Shown piece by piece: positions 37,756 through 45,535 of a stretch of 64,000 bases of DNA (position 1 is the first letter of the stretch; each line of letters starts with the position of its first letter). The stretch is from positions 806,001-870,000 of the forward strand of contig NZ_JABAIJ010000001.1 in the NCBI RefSeq assembly GCF_012641435.1, read 5' to 3'. This DNA comes from Rhizobium sp. P38BS-XIX (GTDB taxonomy: Bacteria; Pseudomonadota; Alphaproteobacteria; Rhizobiales; Rhizobiaceae). Made by a program: the position numbers and the translations under genes. Below the pieces are notes generated by a model. That model was not told the origin of the DNA and did no database searches. It saw only the letters and a list, made by a program, of their open reading frames with translations.

Positions 37756-38010
37756 TCACCACGCATTCTGATTCCTTCGATGTCGGCCTCTGAGTTTAGA
37801 TGATTGCGTATACGCTCAAGCGACGATCCCGACGTTTCAGAACGAAACCCATGCCGATATAGAGCTCATCGAGACGCTATGGTCTTCAAAAGCGCCGTCA
37901 CGGAAAAATGAGCGGTCTACCAGTGGCTTCCAGACTGGCAAAAGCTATCGATCTGATAGTAAAATGACCACCGCTGGTTTGACGGTTGATGAAGACGATG
38001 GACGTGCGTG

Positions 38011-38487
38011 ATGGAATCCTTGGCTGAACTCTCGTTATGGGAAATCTACGCAATCGTTTGCGGATTGTTGGGTGCTTTAGGCATCCTGTTCGGTATGGTG
38101 GCCAGGAGGAGGTTCGCGTTCGCTCCGAGTGTGTTGCCGCTGATCGCGATCGCATTGACGACGCCTGTGACCGAGAGGTTTGTGATCCCGGTTTTGGTGC
38201 AGCAGTATCCCGTGGTTTTCGCCAATAAGGATCTGCCGAAGAAGATCGATCAAAAGACCACGCTGACAAAAATAGATCTCACGGATCATATCTACAGCTA
38301 CTTTTACGATCTGGATCTCGATGACGATTGGTTTGACGCTCCGCTCGTCAAATCCGCCCAGCTTCCGGACCTATGCAGCTTCTTGCTGCCGAAGTTTGTT
38401 TCCGGAGAAGCGTCCCTGGCTAATTATGTTTATCAGCTCAAGGGGAAGGACTATTCTTTCTCGGTGGATAGCTCAGATTGTTCATAA
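38011..38487 (+). CDS. Hypothetical membrane-anchored protein
   Basis: A 158-residue protein, not recognised. Two hydrophobic segments lie near the N-terminus (about 12-30, IYAIVCGLLGALGILFGMV, and 38-58). The remainder is a polar domain rich in Asp and Lys (YFYDLDLDDDWFDAP), probably periplasmic or cytoplasmic depending on topology. The ATG at 38011 is preferred to the overlapping GTG at 38008; neither has a strong ribosome binding site. The neighbourhood is poorly conserved, so recent acquisition is possible. Confidence 0.6.
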   Translation: MESLAELSLWEIYAIVCGLLGALGILFGMVARRRFAFAPSVLPLIAIALTTPVTERFVIPVLVQQYPVVFANKDLPKKIDQKTTLTKIDLTDHIYSYFYDLDLDDDWFDAPLVKSAQLPDLCSFLLPKFVSGEASLANYVYQLKGKDYSFSVDSSDCS

Positions 38488-38565
38488 TGCTCAAGGGCAG
38501 GGCTCATTGCTTTGCCCGTTTTGCGCGGGAGGCGCGGGTGGTTGCGCTGTTCCGCGCCCACTTAG

Positions 38566-38676
38566 TTACCCCATGGCCGAGAGTGCAATGACAGCAGCAG
38601 CCGTCAGGCCACCGAAGACGGGCAACAGAGTAAGCATGATAAGTCTTGAGAGCTTTCTCTTCTCGATCGAAGTCAC
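38566..38676 (-). CDS. Small single-span membrane protein
   Basis: A 36-residue peptide starting at a GTG (38676). The polar start TSIEKRKLSRL is followed by a membrane span, LIMLTLLPVFGGLTAAAVIAL. Support comes from signals rather than homology: GAGGA eight bases before the GTG, and a good promoter (TTGACT-N17-GATATT, 38736-38708) a short distance upstream. It resembles the many one-span stress peptides of bacteria. Function is unknown. Confidence 0.45.
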   Translation of the reverse strand: MTSIEKRKLSRLIMLTLLPVFGGLTAAAVIALSAMG

Positions 38677-38707
38677 GATCAACGTCCTCGCAAATCGGCG
38701 AAATTGA

Positions 38708-38736
38708 AATATCCGCTGCTCGCTAACTTTAGTCAA
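38708..38736 (-). promoter_or_regulatory. Candidate promoter of the 36-residue membrane protein
   Basis: Read on the minus strand, TTGACT (38736-38731) and GATATT (38713-38708) are 17 bases apart. They would start transcription roughly 25-30 bases before the GTG at 38676. The gap further upstream also holds the AT-rich ATTATAAT motif. Confidence 0.4.
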
Positions 38737-39148
38737 TTGTCGTATTATAATATTCGACGTCGCTAAAAGCATGGCAAATTATTTTTTGTCGGCGGCGGTC
38801 TTGCGAATAGTGGTGGCTGTGGGGGAAGAGAGTGCGTCCGACGAGGGGGCGAAGGTTGAGTTCCCACATCGCCGGACGCTGCGAAAACGATAATCAAGCA
38901 ACCGTTTTCGCCGTCTCCGATGCAGTGCGGGCATCGGGGAACATCGTGAATAATCCGGCGATTTCTGTGAATGCCGGTTTATGACTTGGAGCTTATACGC
39001 GGCCATCATCCGGATAGTTTCAGCGCCCGATACTATTTTATGGTGTTAAATGAACCGACATTGTTCGCGCCTTATTTGATCCCGAAAAGCTTGTCAGGAA
39101 CCTAATGAGCTCGCCCGTGTTTTCTTTTCAGACGATAGGAGAACGACA
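38737..39148. other. Poorly coding region with a possible gene remnant
   Basis: These 412 bases contain no complete gene that I can support. On the minus strand a 33-codon open stretch (38894-38992) ends with the protein-like sequence FTEIAGLFTMFPDARTASE followed by TAKTVA and a stop. It could be a tiny gene or the end of a lost one. The neighbourhood of tRNA-Lys thus holds two such fragments. Confidence 0.25.
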
Positions 39149-39352
39149 TTGGCAAACGATCAATCCGACGAGCGCGGTCGCGAAAAGGAAAGCAACCAGC
39201 CCCTCGCAAAAATTCAGCATAGTCGGGCGCATGAACCCGATCATCGCGCTGACCCTGACGGGGAAAGCACGCTTGTTGCCGATCCGCGCAACAGACTTGT
39301 CGATGGCAAGGTCGACCCGGAGACCAAAGAGAGAGAGCCGAAGCGAGAGTAG
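39149..39352 (+). CDS. Small hydrophilic hypothetical protein
   Basis: A 67-residue, very polar protein starting at a TTG (39149). AGGAG ends seven bases upstream, which decides this start. It is rich in Asp, Glu, Arg and His (DERGREKESNQPLAK, HSRAHEPDHRADPDGES), lacks hydrophobic segments and is probably disordered. The composition recalls stress-related hydrophilic proteins. I do not recognise a named family. Confidence 0.55.
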   Translation: MANDQSDERGREKESNQPLAKIQHSRAHEPDHRADPDGESTLVADPRNRLVDGKVDPETKEREPKRE

Positions 39353-39426
39353 GCTTTGACGGCTTGCGACCGACTGAAGGGCACTCTACTCCTTCTATTG
39401 ACCACTCTCGCCCAGCGTGCATAAGT

Positions 39427-39443
39427 CCCCCGTCTTAGGGGGG
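39427..39443 (+). promoter_or_regulatory. Hairpin covering the ribosome binding site of the lipoprotein gene
   Basis: CCCCC (39427-39431) can pair with the G-run at 39438-39443 around GTCTTA. The same G-run followed by A is the only ribosome binding site for the ATG at 39451. Translation would thus depend on opening this stem. The pairing is visible; the regulatory role is inferred. Confidence 0.5.
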
Positions 39444-39450
39444 ATATCCA

Positions 39451-39819
39451 ATGAAATTGACAGGATTTGTGTTCGTCGCCGCTTCGGCGATGTCTCTTGC
39501 TTCGTGCGCGATGACGGTGCCGGTTGCCGTCATATCGGGCAAGGGTGATGTTATGCGCGGAACATCCACGGCGTCGATGTCCGGCGGAAGCTTTCAGGTC
39601 TCCGGCAAGCTCAAGGGAAAAAAGACCGATTGTTCCGGCACCTATGATGCGTTCGACACGTCCGTAACCATTTCCATGCCGGTTCGATGCTCCGATGGTC
39701 GCAAGGGCTTTGTCATCGCAACGAGACAGGCGAATGGCATCGATGGCTCAGGCCGGGTTCGGCTGACGGATGGAACGGAAGCGGATTTCGTGTTCGGTCG
39801 CGCAGCGGCAGATTTCTAG
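39451..39819 (+). CDS. Small hypothetical lipoprotein
   Basis: A 122-residue exported protein with a lipoprotein signal: MKLTGFVFVAASAMSLASC, lipobox LASC with Cys19. The mature part is glycine/serine-rich and probably beta-structured (STASMSGGSFQVSGKLKGKK, DTSVTISMPVRCSDGRKGFV, SGRVRLTDGTEADF). Two cysteines in the mature domain (TDCSG and VRCSD) could form a disulfide. No named family is recognised. Its ribosome binding site is sequestered in a G/C hairpin. Confidence 0.75.
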   Translation: MKLTGFVFVAASAMSLASCAMTVPVAVISGKGDVMRGTSTASMSGGSFQVSGKLKGKKTDCSGTYDAFDTSVTISMPVRCSDGRKGFVIATRQANGIDGSGRVRLTDGTEADFVFGRAAADF

Positions 39820-39997
39820 CGGATTGTGATTCCGCACTGGCGACATGCGGGCGCATGGCCGGTGACCCTCCTAATCGCTGCGTTGGGAGATGCGATCGGG
39901 ATTACCGTGAAATAACCGTCACTCAAATATCAGGTCGATCAACTTTACCGGCGATGAGACGGCAAAGTTGATCGTTTTCAAATATGCGTCTTAGCGC

Positions 39998-40300
39998 TTA
40001 CGCCTTGCCACCGTTCTTCTTGCAGTCGCTCCGGAACTTGGAGCGAGCTTTGCCATGCAGGCCCTTGGCGTCGGCCTGAGTCGAGCACGCCTTGGATACA
40101 GCGGTCTGCGCCGGCTTCGCTGCCTTAGGCTTCATCGTGGAAGACTTCATCGAGTTGGTTGATGTCGTCGTGGTGCTCGGCGCCGTTGCGCTTGGTGTCG
40201 TTGTGGTGGTGTCCGTGCTTGGGGTTGCCGTCTGGGCCATCGCGCTGACGCTGAAGAGGGCTACAAAGGCTGCAGTCGTGAACATGGTCGCAATTCTCAT
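39998..40300 (-). CDS. PsiF repeat-containing exported protein
   Basis: A 100-residue secreted protein. A signal peptide (MRIATMFTTAAFVALFSVSAMAQ) is followed by a long Thr/Ser/Pro/Ala-rich low-complexity region. One PsiF-type repeat, KACSTQADAKGLHGKARSKF, with a second cysteine in SDCKKNGGKA, ends it. PsiF of E. coli is phosphate-starvation-inducible with no known activity. GGAGGAAAG precedes the ATG. Most PsiF proteins carry two repeats, whereas only one is visible here. Confidence 0.82.
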   Translation of the reverse strand: MRIATMFTTAAFVALFSVSAMAQTATPSTDTTTTTPSATAPSTTTTSTNSMKSSTMKPKAAKPAQTAVSKACSTQADAKGLHGKARSKFRSDCKKNGGKA

Positions 40301-40570
40301 GGGGGCTTTCCTCCGTTAAATAAGCTTAGGTGGAATGTACGTTGTTCTACGAACGAGGGCAGCTTGGACTGAGAATTGGGCGAAAAGTGAATTCTTTCAT
40401 TTGGTTCCCGTGCGGCGTTTTGTCGCGCATGTGGATAGGCCCATTTGCAGCGGGAAGGACGGGACTGCCTCTGATTGCTTTGCGTTCAGGTTGCCACCCG
40501 CGAAAAGGTGATTGGCTTTCCGGCTTTCGCAACGTTAGGAAAAGGCGAAATGACATAGCCGGAGTTCACC

Positions 40571-41323
40571 GTGTCGCTTGCCGATATTTCGATTCTGAGC
40601 GCCTTGCTTGCCGGGGCGCTTTCGTTTCTCTCGCCGTGCGTATTGCCGCTCGTGCCGCCCTATCTTTGTTACATGGCCGGCATTTCCGTCGAACAGTTCC
40701 GCAATGGTGGGGCGGCCGTCGCTGAAAAGCCGAGCGTTCGCGGCAATGTGCTGATCTCGGCGCTTTTCTTTACTCTGGGCTTTGCCACAGTATTCGTTGC
40801 ACTGGGAGCCGGCGCATCGTCCATCGGTCTGCTGTTGCGTCAGCATCTGGACATCCTCGGTAAGATCGGCGGCCTTATCATCGTCATCATGGGCCTGAAC
40901 TTCCTTGGCGTCTTTCGCATCGGCCTTCTTGCGCGCGAGGCTCGCTTCCAGGGCAGCGGCAAACCGGCGACACTGACGGGTGCCTATATTATGGGGCTCG
41001 CCTTTGCCTTTGGCTGGACACCTTGCATCGGGCCGGTTCTCGGCGCGATCCTCGGCATCGCCGCCTCGCGTGAGACGGTCGGCGCCGGCGCAGGGCTTCT
41101 GGCGGTCTATTCGTTGGGCCTGGCCGTTCCGTTCTGGATTGCCGCAGGTTTCTCAGGCGCTTTCATGAGCTTTCTGTCGCGCTTTCGCCGCCATCTCGGT
41201 ACGGTCGAAAAGGCCATGGGCGGCCTTCTGGTGCTCACGGGCCTTGCCTTCATTTTCGGCTATGTCAGCGATATGGCCATATGGTTTCAGCAGACCTTTC
41301 CAATCCTGATGAAAATCGGCTAA
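40571..41323 (+). CDS. ccdA: Cytochrome c biogenesis protein CcdA
   Basis: Thiol-disulfide electron carrier of the inner membrane, 250 residues, with about six membrane helices. It passes electrons from cytoplasmic thioredoxin to periplasmic CcmG-like proteins for haem attachment. The two redox cysteines lie in FLSPCVLPLVPPYLCYMAG and FGWTPCIGPVLGAI. The start is a GTG at 40571 with GGAG six bases upstream. The last codons and stop are part of a 25-bp tandem duplication, so the original terminus is repeated just downstream. Confidence 0.94.
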   Translation: MSLADISILSALLAGALSFLSPCVLPLVPPYLCYMAGISVEQFRNGGAAVAEKPSVRGNVLISALFFTLGFATVFVALGAGASSIGLLLRQHLDILGKIGGLIIVIMGLNFLGVFRIGLLAREARFQGSGKPATLTGAYIMGLAFAFGWTPCIGPVLGAILGIAASRETVGAGAGLLAVYSLGLAVPFWIAAGFSGAFMSFLSRFRRHLGTVEKAMGGLLVLTGLAFIFGYVSDMAIWFQQTFPILMKIG

Positions 41324-41354
41324 GCCGGGCCTGATGAAAATCGGCTAAGTCGGG
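41305..41354 (+). repeat. 25-bp tandem duplication across the ccdA stop
   Basis: Bases 41305-41329 and 41330-41354 are the same apart from one C/T difference (at the 20-21st position). Each copy contains CTGATGAAAATCGGCTAAG, that is, the ccdA ending and stop. It looks like a recent slippage or replication error and leaves the protein unchanged. Confidence 0.9.
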
Positions 41355-41415
41355 GCGATATATCTCGCCCCCAATCTTCCCTGATAAAATGGAGCATTCA
41401 GGATGGCTCACACCC

Positions 41416-42378
41416 ATGTCTGATATCGTCGGTCTGCTGCTCCCATTTTTCGGCCTGATCCTGATCGGTTATATCGCCGCTCGCGTTACCCGGCAGCCAG
41501 CCGAAGCGCTTGGATGGCTCAATACCTTCATCATCTATGCCGCCTTGCCGGCGCTATTTTTCAAGCTGGTGTCGCAGACGCCGATCGAACAGCTCACCCG
41601 CATCGATTTCATCGTTACCGATATCGTCGCGACCTATATGATTTTCCTGGCGCTGTTTGTCGTCGGTCGTTTCCTGCGCCGCAATTCGCTGGCCGATAGC
41701 ACGATCCAGGCCTTCGCCGGCGCTTATGGCAACATCGGCTACATGGGCCCTGGACTGGCGCTGCTGGCATTGGGAGAAAGAGCCGCCGTTCCGGTTGCGT
41801 TGATTGTCTGCTTCGAAAACTCGCTGCACTTTATCGTCGCGCCGGCTCTGATGGCGCTGGAGGGTGGCGACAAGCGATCCGCCTGGCGGGTTGCGGCGGA
41901 TATTGCCCGCAAAGTGCTGCTGCATCCCTTTATTTTGTCGACTGCACTCGGCTTCCTTGTTGCTGCTCTTTCTCTCCCTCAGCCGGAAGCCTTCACGCGC
42001 TTCGTCAATTATCTTGCACAGGCGGCAGCGCCGTGCGCGTTGTTTGCCATGGGCGTGACGCTTGCCCTGCGTCCCCTCAAACGGATCCCCGTCGAAGTCG
42101 GCTACATCGTCCCGGCAAAGCTGATTTTACATCCGCTGCTCGTCTATATCGTGCTGCAGTCTGTCGGCGGCTTCGATCCGATCTGGATCGAGGCGGCTGT
42201 TCTGATGGCAGCGTTGCCTACGGCGACGAATGTCTTCGTCATCGGGCAGCAATATGGTGTCTGGCAGGAGCGGGCTTCCGCGACAATCCTGATCACCACG
42301 GCATGCTCCGTGGTGACGGTTTCGCTGGTGCTTTATGCGATGAGAACCGGAATGCTACCGGCGCAGCTTTTCCCTTAA
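41416..42378 (+). CDS. AEC family transporter (auxin efflux carrier superfamily)
   Basis: A 320-residue membrane protein with about ten helices of the AEC family, whose members export or take up organic acids such as malate and malonate. It opens MSDIVGLLLPFFGLILIGYI. The two five-helix halves are typical, and the second half carries the broken-helix motif region AALPTATNVFVIGQQYGVW. The ATG at 41416 is favoured for its similarity to homologues; an upstream ATG at 41389 adds nine residues. It overlaps the convergent ubiH-like gene by 24 bases. Confidence 0.9.
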   Translation: MSDIVGLLLPFFGLILIGYIAARVTRQPAEALGWLNTFIIYAALPALFFKLVSQTPIEQLTRIDFIVTDIVATYMIFLALFVVGRFLRRNSLADSTIQAFAGAYGNIGYMGPGLALLALGERAAVPVALIVCFENSLHFIVAPALMALEGGDKRSAWRVAADIARKVLLHPFILSTALGFLVAALSLPQPEAFTRFVNYLAQAAAPCALFAMGVTLALRPLKRIPVEVGYIVPAKLILHPLLVYIVLQSVGGFDPIWIEAAVLMAALPTATNVFVIGQQYGVWQERASATILITTACSVVTVSLVLYAMRTGMLPAQLFP

Positions 42379-43557
42379 CATCGAGGGAAAGCTGCGCAGG
42401 CTGCCGCCAGGCTCGATCCCCTCACGCATCACGATATTTCTGAGCGGCGCCACGGCGGACAACACATGCAAGCCTGCCGCGCGCAGCATCTGCACCGGCA
42501 GGAAATCCGAAAGGAGCGAACGATTGAGGAGGTCGACGCTGGCTGTGCGGCTGATGATGTCGGTGCGTCTCTTCCGGTCAAAACTATCGCCAGCCGATGC
42601 GGCGATCGGTTGATCGGAGTGGGCACACAGGATGTCGGAGAGAACCAGTATGTCTCGCAGGCTCAGGTTCAGCCCCTGCGCGCCTATGGGAGGAAAGACG
42701 TGCGCGGCCTCGCCGATCAAGGCGGCACGGCCCTTGCCGAAGTGATGTGCCGTCATGCCCGACAATGGCCAGACCTGCACATTGTCCTCGATCGTCACCC
42801 GGCCCAGCATCGATTGCATGCGATCTTCGACCAGCTGCCCCAGTTCTTCCAGCGATTTTTCCGCGTTGACGGCTGCCTCTGCCGGCTTTTGCACCCAGAC
42901 GAGACTGGACCGTTTGCCGGGCAGCGGCACTTGCGTGAAAGGACCGCTTTCCGTGTGAAACTCCGTCGAGATATTCTGATGCGGCAGCGAATGTTCGAAA
43001 TTCAGAACCATCGCCGATTGCGGATAGGACCATCCCTTGACCTTGATGCCCAGGGTTTCGCGCACCATCGAATTGCGCCCGTCGCTACCGACGACGAATG
43101 CGGCGTCGATCTCTTCGCCGTTGTCGAGCGCAATCGCCGCACCGTTGTCGTGGAATCTGATGCTGGACGCGGTGGCTTCGATCCGCGTGATGTTGCCTTC
43201 GGACGCAATAGCCTCGGCCAAACCGTTCAGCAAGACCGAGTTCGGGATGTTATAGCCGAAGGCATCGAGGCCGATTTCGGATGCGCGGAAGGAAACGGTC
43301 GGCGCTCGCAGCAGCCTCGAAGTCCCATCGATGATCCGCATGGTCTTCAATGCTGCAGTCGAAGGCGCGATCTTCTCCCACAAGGTCAGGCGTTCGAGAA
43401 AGCGGATCGATTGATCCATGAGCGCCGTAGTCCGCTTGTCCGCTTTATTGTGCGGTGCAGCAACGAGAGCGACAGATCTGCCGCCACGCGCAAGCGCGAA
43501 GGCGGTGATCATGCCGGCCAAACCACCACCGATGACGGCTACTTCAATCTGCTTCAT
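42355..43557 (-). CDS. UbiH/UbiF/COQ6 family FAD-dependent hydroxylase
   Basis: A 400-residue flavoprotein monooxygenase that hydroxylates ubiquinone precursors. The N-terminal FAD motif is VIGGGLAGMITAFALARGG. The DG motif is VVGSDGRNSMVRETL, and the second FAD motif is ALIGEAAHVFPPIGAQGLNLSLRD. Which ring position it hydroxylates cannot be decided here; rhizobia often have few such enzymes with broad regioselectivity. It is divergent from pcs and overlaps the AEC gene at its 3' end by 24 bases. Confidence 0.92.
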   Translation of the reverse strand: MKQIEVAVIGGGLAGMITAFALARGGRSVALVAAPHNKADKRTTALMDQSIRFLERLTLWEKIAPSTAALKTMRIIDGTSRLLRAPTVSFRASEIGLDAFGYNIPNSVLLNGLAEAIASEGNITRIEATASSIRFHDNGAAIALDNGEEIDAAFVVGSDGRNSMVRETLGIKVKGWSYPQSAMVLNFEHSLPHQNISTEFHTESGPFTQVPLPGKRSSLVWVQKPAEAAVNAEKSLEELGQLVEDRMQSMLGRVTIEDNVQVWPLSGMTAHHFGKGRAALIGEAAHVFPPIGAQGLNLSLRDILVLSDILCAHSDQPIAASAGDSFDRKRRTDIISRTASVDLLNRSLLSDFLPVQMLRAAGLHVLSAVAPLRNIVMREGIEPGGSLRSFPSMLREKLRR

Positions 43558-43772
43558 ATCGATGCCTCAATTGACTCTGTTTTCCGAAAATAAGCGCTTA
43601 GCCTGTTGAAATCCATGGGATGAAACATCGCAATGGGTGAAAATGACAGGAAGTCGCGCTAGCGTGCCGGGATGAACGCTTTTGCGCTGGCGGTCGCGAC
43701 CAAAGGATGCATATCTAACAACAAAAACCGTCTGCCGGGGGCAGGCGCATAAGCTAGCGAGTCGTGGGGCGG

Positions 43773-44498
43773 ATGAAAGTCTTCAATTACAAACGGGTGC
43801 CTTATGCGGAGATTCGTGCCTTCTCCGTGCATATTTTGACGGCATCAGGTTCATTTCTCGCCTTTCTCGGGGTCGTTGCCGCATCCGAACATCGCTTCGT
43901 CGATATGTTCTGGTGGCTTGGTCTTGCGCTGCTGGTCGATGGCATCGATGGCCCGATTGCCCGCAAGGTGCGCGTCAAGGAAGTTCTTCCCAATTGGTCG
44001 GGCGATACGCTCGATAACATTATCGACTATGTGACCTATGTGCTTCTGCCGGCGTTTGCGCTCTATGAAAGCGGCATGATCGGCGAGCCCATGTCCTTTG
44101 TCGCCGCAGGCATGATCGTGGTTTCAAGCGCTATTTATTACGCCGATACCGGCATGAAGACCGACGAGTATTTCTTCTCCGGCTTTCCGGTCGTCTGGAA
44201 CATGGTGATCTTCACGCTCTTCGTCATCGATGCGAGCGCCACAACCGCCATGATTCTCGTCGGCTTTTCTGTCGTCCTGACCTTCCTGCCGATCAATTTC
44301 CTGCATCCTGTGCGCGTCAAGCGTCTGCGACCGCTGAACCTCGGCATATTCCTTTTCTGGTCGGCGCTCGGCATCTATTCGCTGCTGATGCACTTCGTGA
44401 TGCCGCAATGGGCCGTTGTCCTCTTCATCATCAGTGGTATTTATCTCTATTGTATCGGCGCGGTGCTGCAGTTTTTCCCGTCCCTTGGACGTCAATAA
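43773..44498 (+). CDS. pcs: Phosphatidylcholine synthase
   Basis: Condenses choline with CDP-diacylglycerol to form phosphatidylcholine in one step. The pathway was first found in Sinorhizobium meliloti and matters for symbiosis. The 241-residue length is that of the S. meliloti enzyme as I remember it. It has several membrane helices and the CDP-alcohol phosphotransferase motif VDGIDGPIARKV, then GDTLDNIIDY (DG-x2-AR-x8-G-x3-D-x3-D). The ATG at 43773 is used; a GTG at 43764 is possible. The quinone oxidoreductase follows. Confidence 0.95.
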   Translation: MKVFNYKRVPYAEIRAFSVHILTASGSFLAFLGVVAASEHRFVDMFWWLGLALLVDGIDGPIARKVRVKEVLPNWSGDTLDNIIDYVTYVLLPAFALYESGMIGEPMSFVAAGMIVVSSAIYYADTGMKTDEYFFSGFPVVWNMVIFTLFVIDASATTAMILVGFSVVLTFLPINFLHPVRVKRLRPLNLGIFLFWSALGIYSLLMHFVMPQWAVVLFIISGIYLYCIGAVLQFFPSLGRQ

Positions 44499-44510
44499 GG
44501 ATTGCACGTC

Positions 44511-45494
44511 ATGAAGAAGACCAAGGTCATTCGCATCCACGAAAACGGTGGTCCTGAGGTCATGAAGCTGGAGGAGGTTGATCTGCCGCCTCCAGGCGCC
44601 GGCGAGGTACAGATCCGCCACGCCGCCATCGGCCTGAATTTCATCGACGTCTATTTCCGTTCGGGCCTTTACAAGGCGCCGCAGTTTCCATTGCAGCTCG
44701 GCAAGGAAGCTGCCGGCACGGTGACCGAGGTCGGTCCAGGCGTCACCGATTTCGCGGTCGGTGATCGTGTCGCCTATGCCAGCAGTGACGGTGCCTATAG
44801 CACCGAGCGCAACATCGAGACCCGCCATCTGGTCAAGGTGCCCGACGATATCCCGCTCGAAACCGCAGCATCGATGATGCTGAAGGGGATGACTGCCGAG
44901 TATCTGCTGAACCGCACCTTCAAAGTCGGCCCGGGAACGACGCTGCTGTTTCACGCGGCTGCCGGCGGCGTCGGGCTGATTGCCGGGCAATGGGCGAAGG
45001 CGCTTGGTGCCGAAACTGTCATCGGAACTGCGGGCTCTACCGAGAAGGTCGAACTCGCTCTGGCGCATGGTTATGACCATGTCATCGACTACGGCAAGGA
45101 GAACTTTGCCGGACGTGTGCGCGAGATCACCGGCGGCAAGGGCGTTGACGTGGTTTATGACTCGGTCGGGAAGGATACCTTTCCGCAGTCGCTGGATTGC
45201 CTGAGACCACGCGGCATGTGGGTTACCTTCGGTCAATCGTCGGGTCCGATCGAGAATTTCAATCTCGCCATCCTCAACCAGAAGGGCTCGCTCTTTACCA
45301 CCCGGCCGAGCCTTTTTGCCTATGTCGGAACGCCTGAGGAGTTGAGAGCCAGTGCAAAGGCGTTATTTGCTGTTGTGCAAAGCAGCAAAGTGCGTATCAA
45401 TATTCATCAGACCTATCCGTTGAGCGATGCAGGGCGAGCGCATGCGGATCTGGAAGCCAGGAAAACGAGTGGAACTACACTACTGATCCCATAG
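44511..45494 (+). CDS. NADPH:quinone oxidoreductase (zinc-free MDR family)
   Basis: A 327-residue medium-chain reductase of the quinone oxidoreductase type (Qor/crystallin-zeta). It starts KVIRIHENGGPEVMKLEEVD and has the cofactor-binding loop LLFHAAAGGVGLIAGQWAKAL. No zinc-cysteine cluster is present. Probably reduces quinones or enones with NADPH. The ATG at 44511 has AAGG ten bases upstream. It lies 12 bases after pcs and 41 before the ABC transporter, with no clear functional tie. Confidence 0.9.
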   Translation: MKKTKVIRIHENGGPEVMKLEEVDLPPPGAGEVQIRHAAIGLNFIDVYFRSGLYKAPQFPLQLGKEAAGTVTEVGPGVTDFAVGDRVAYASSDGAYSTERNIETRHLVKVPDDIPLETAASMMLKGMTAEYLLNRTFKVGPGTTLLFHAAAGGVGLIAGQWAKALGAETVIGTAGSTEKVELALAHGYDHVIDYGKENFAGRVREITGGKGVDVVYDSVGKDTFPQSLDCLRPRGMWVTFGQSSGPIENFNLAILNQKGSLFTTRPSLFAYVGTPEELRASAKALFAVVQSSKVRINIHQTYPLSDAGRAHADLEARKTSGTTLLIP

Positions 45495-45535
45495 ATCCGT
45501 AAAGGGCAGGACGGTGGGAAGGAAATGAGGGGAAC

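Noticed and set aside
38894..38992. A 33-codon minus-strand gene ending in TAKTVA
   Set aside because: It has no suitable start with a ribosome binding site. It is kept only as a possible remnant in the regional note.
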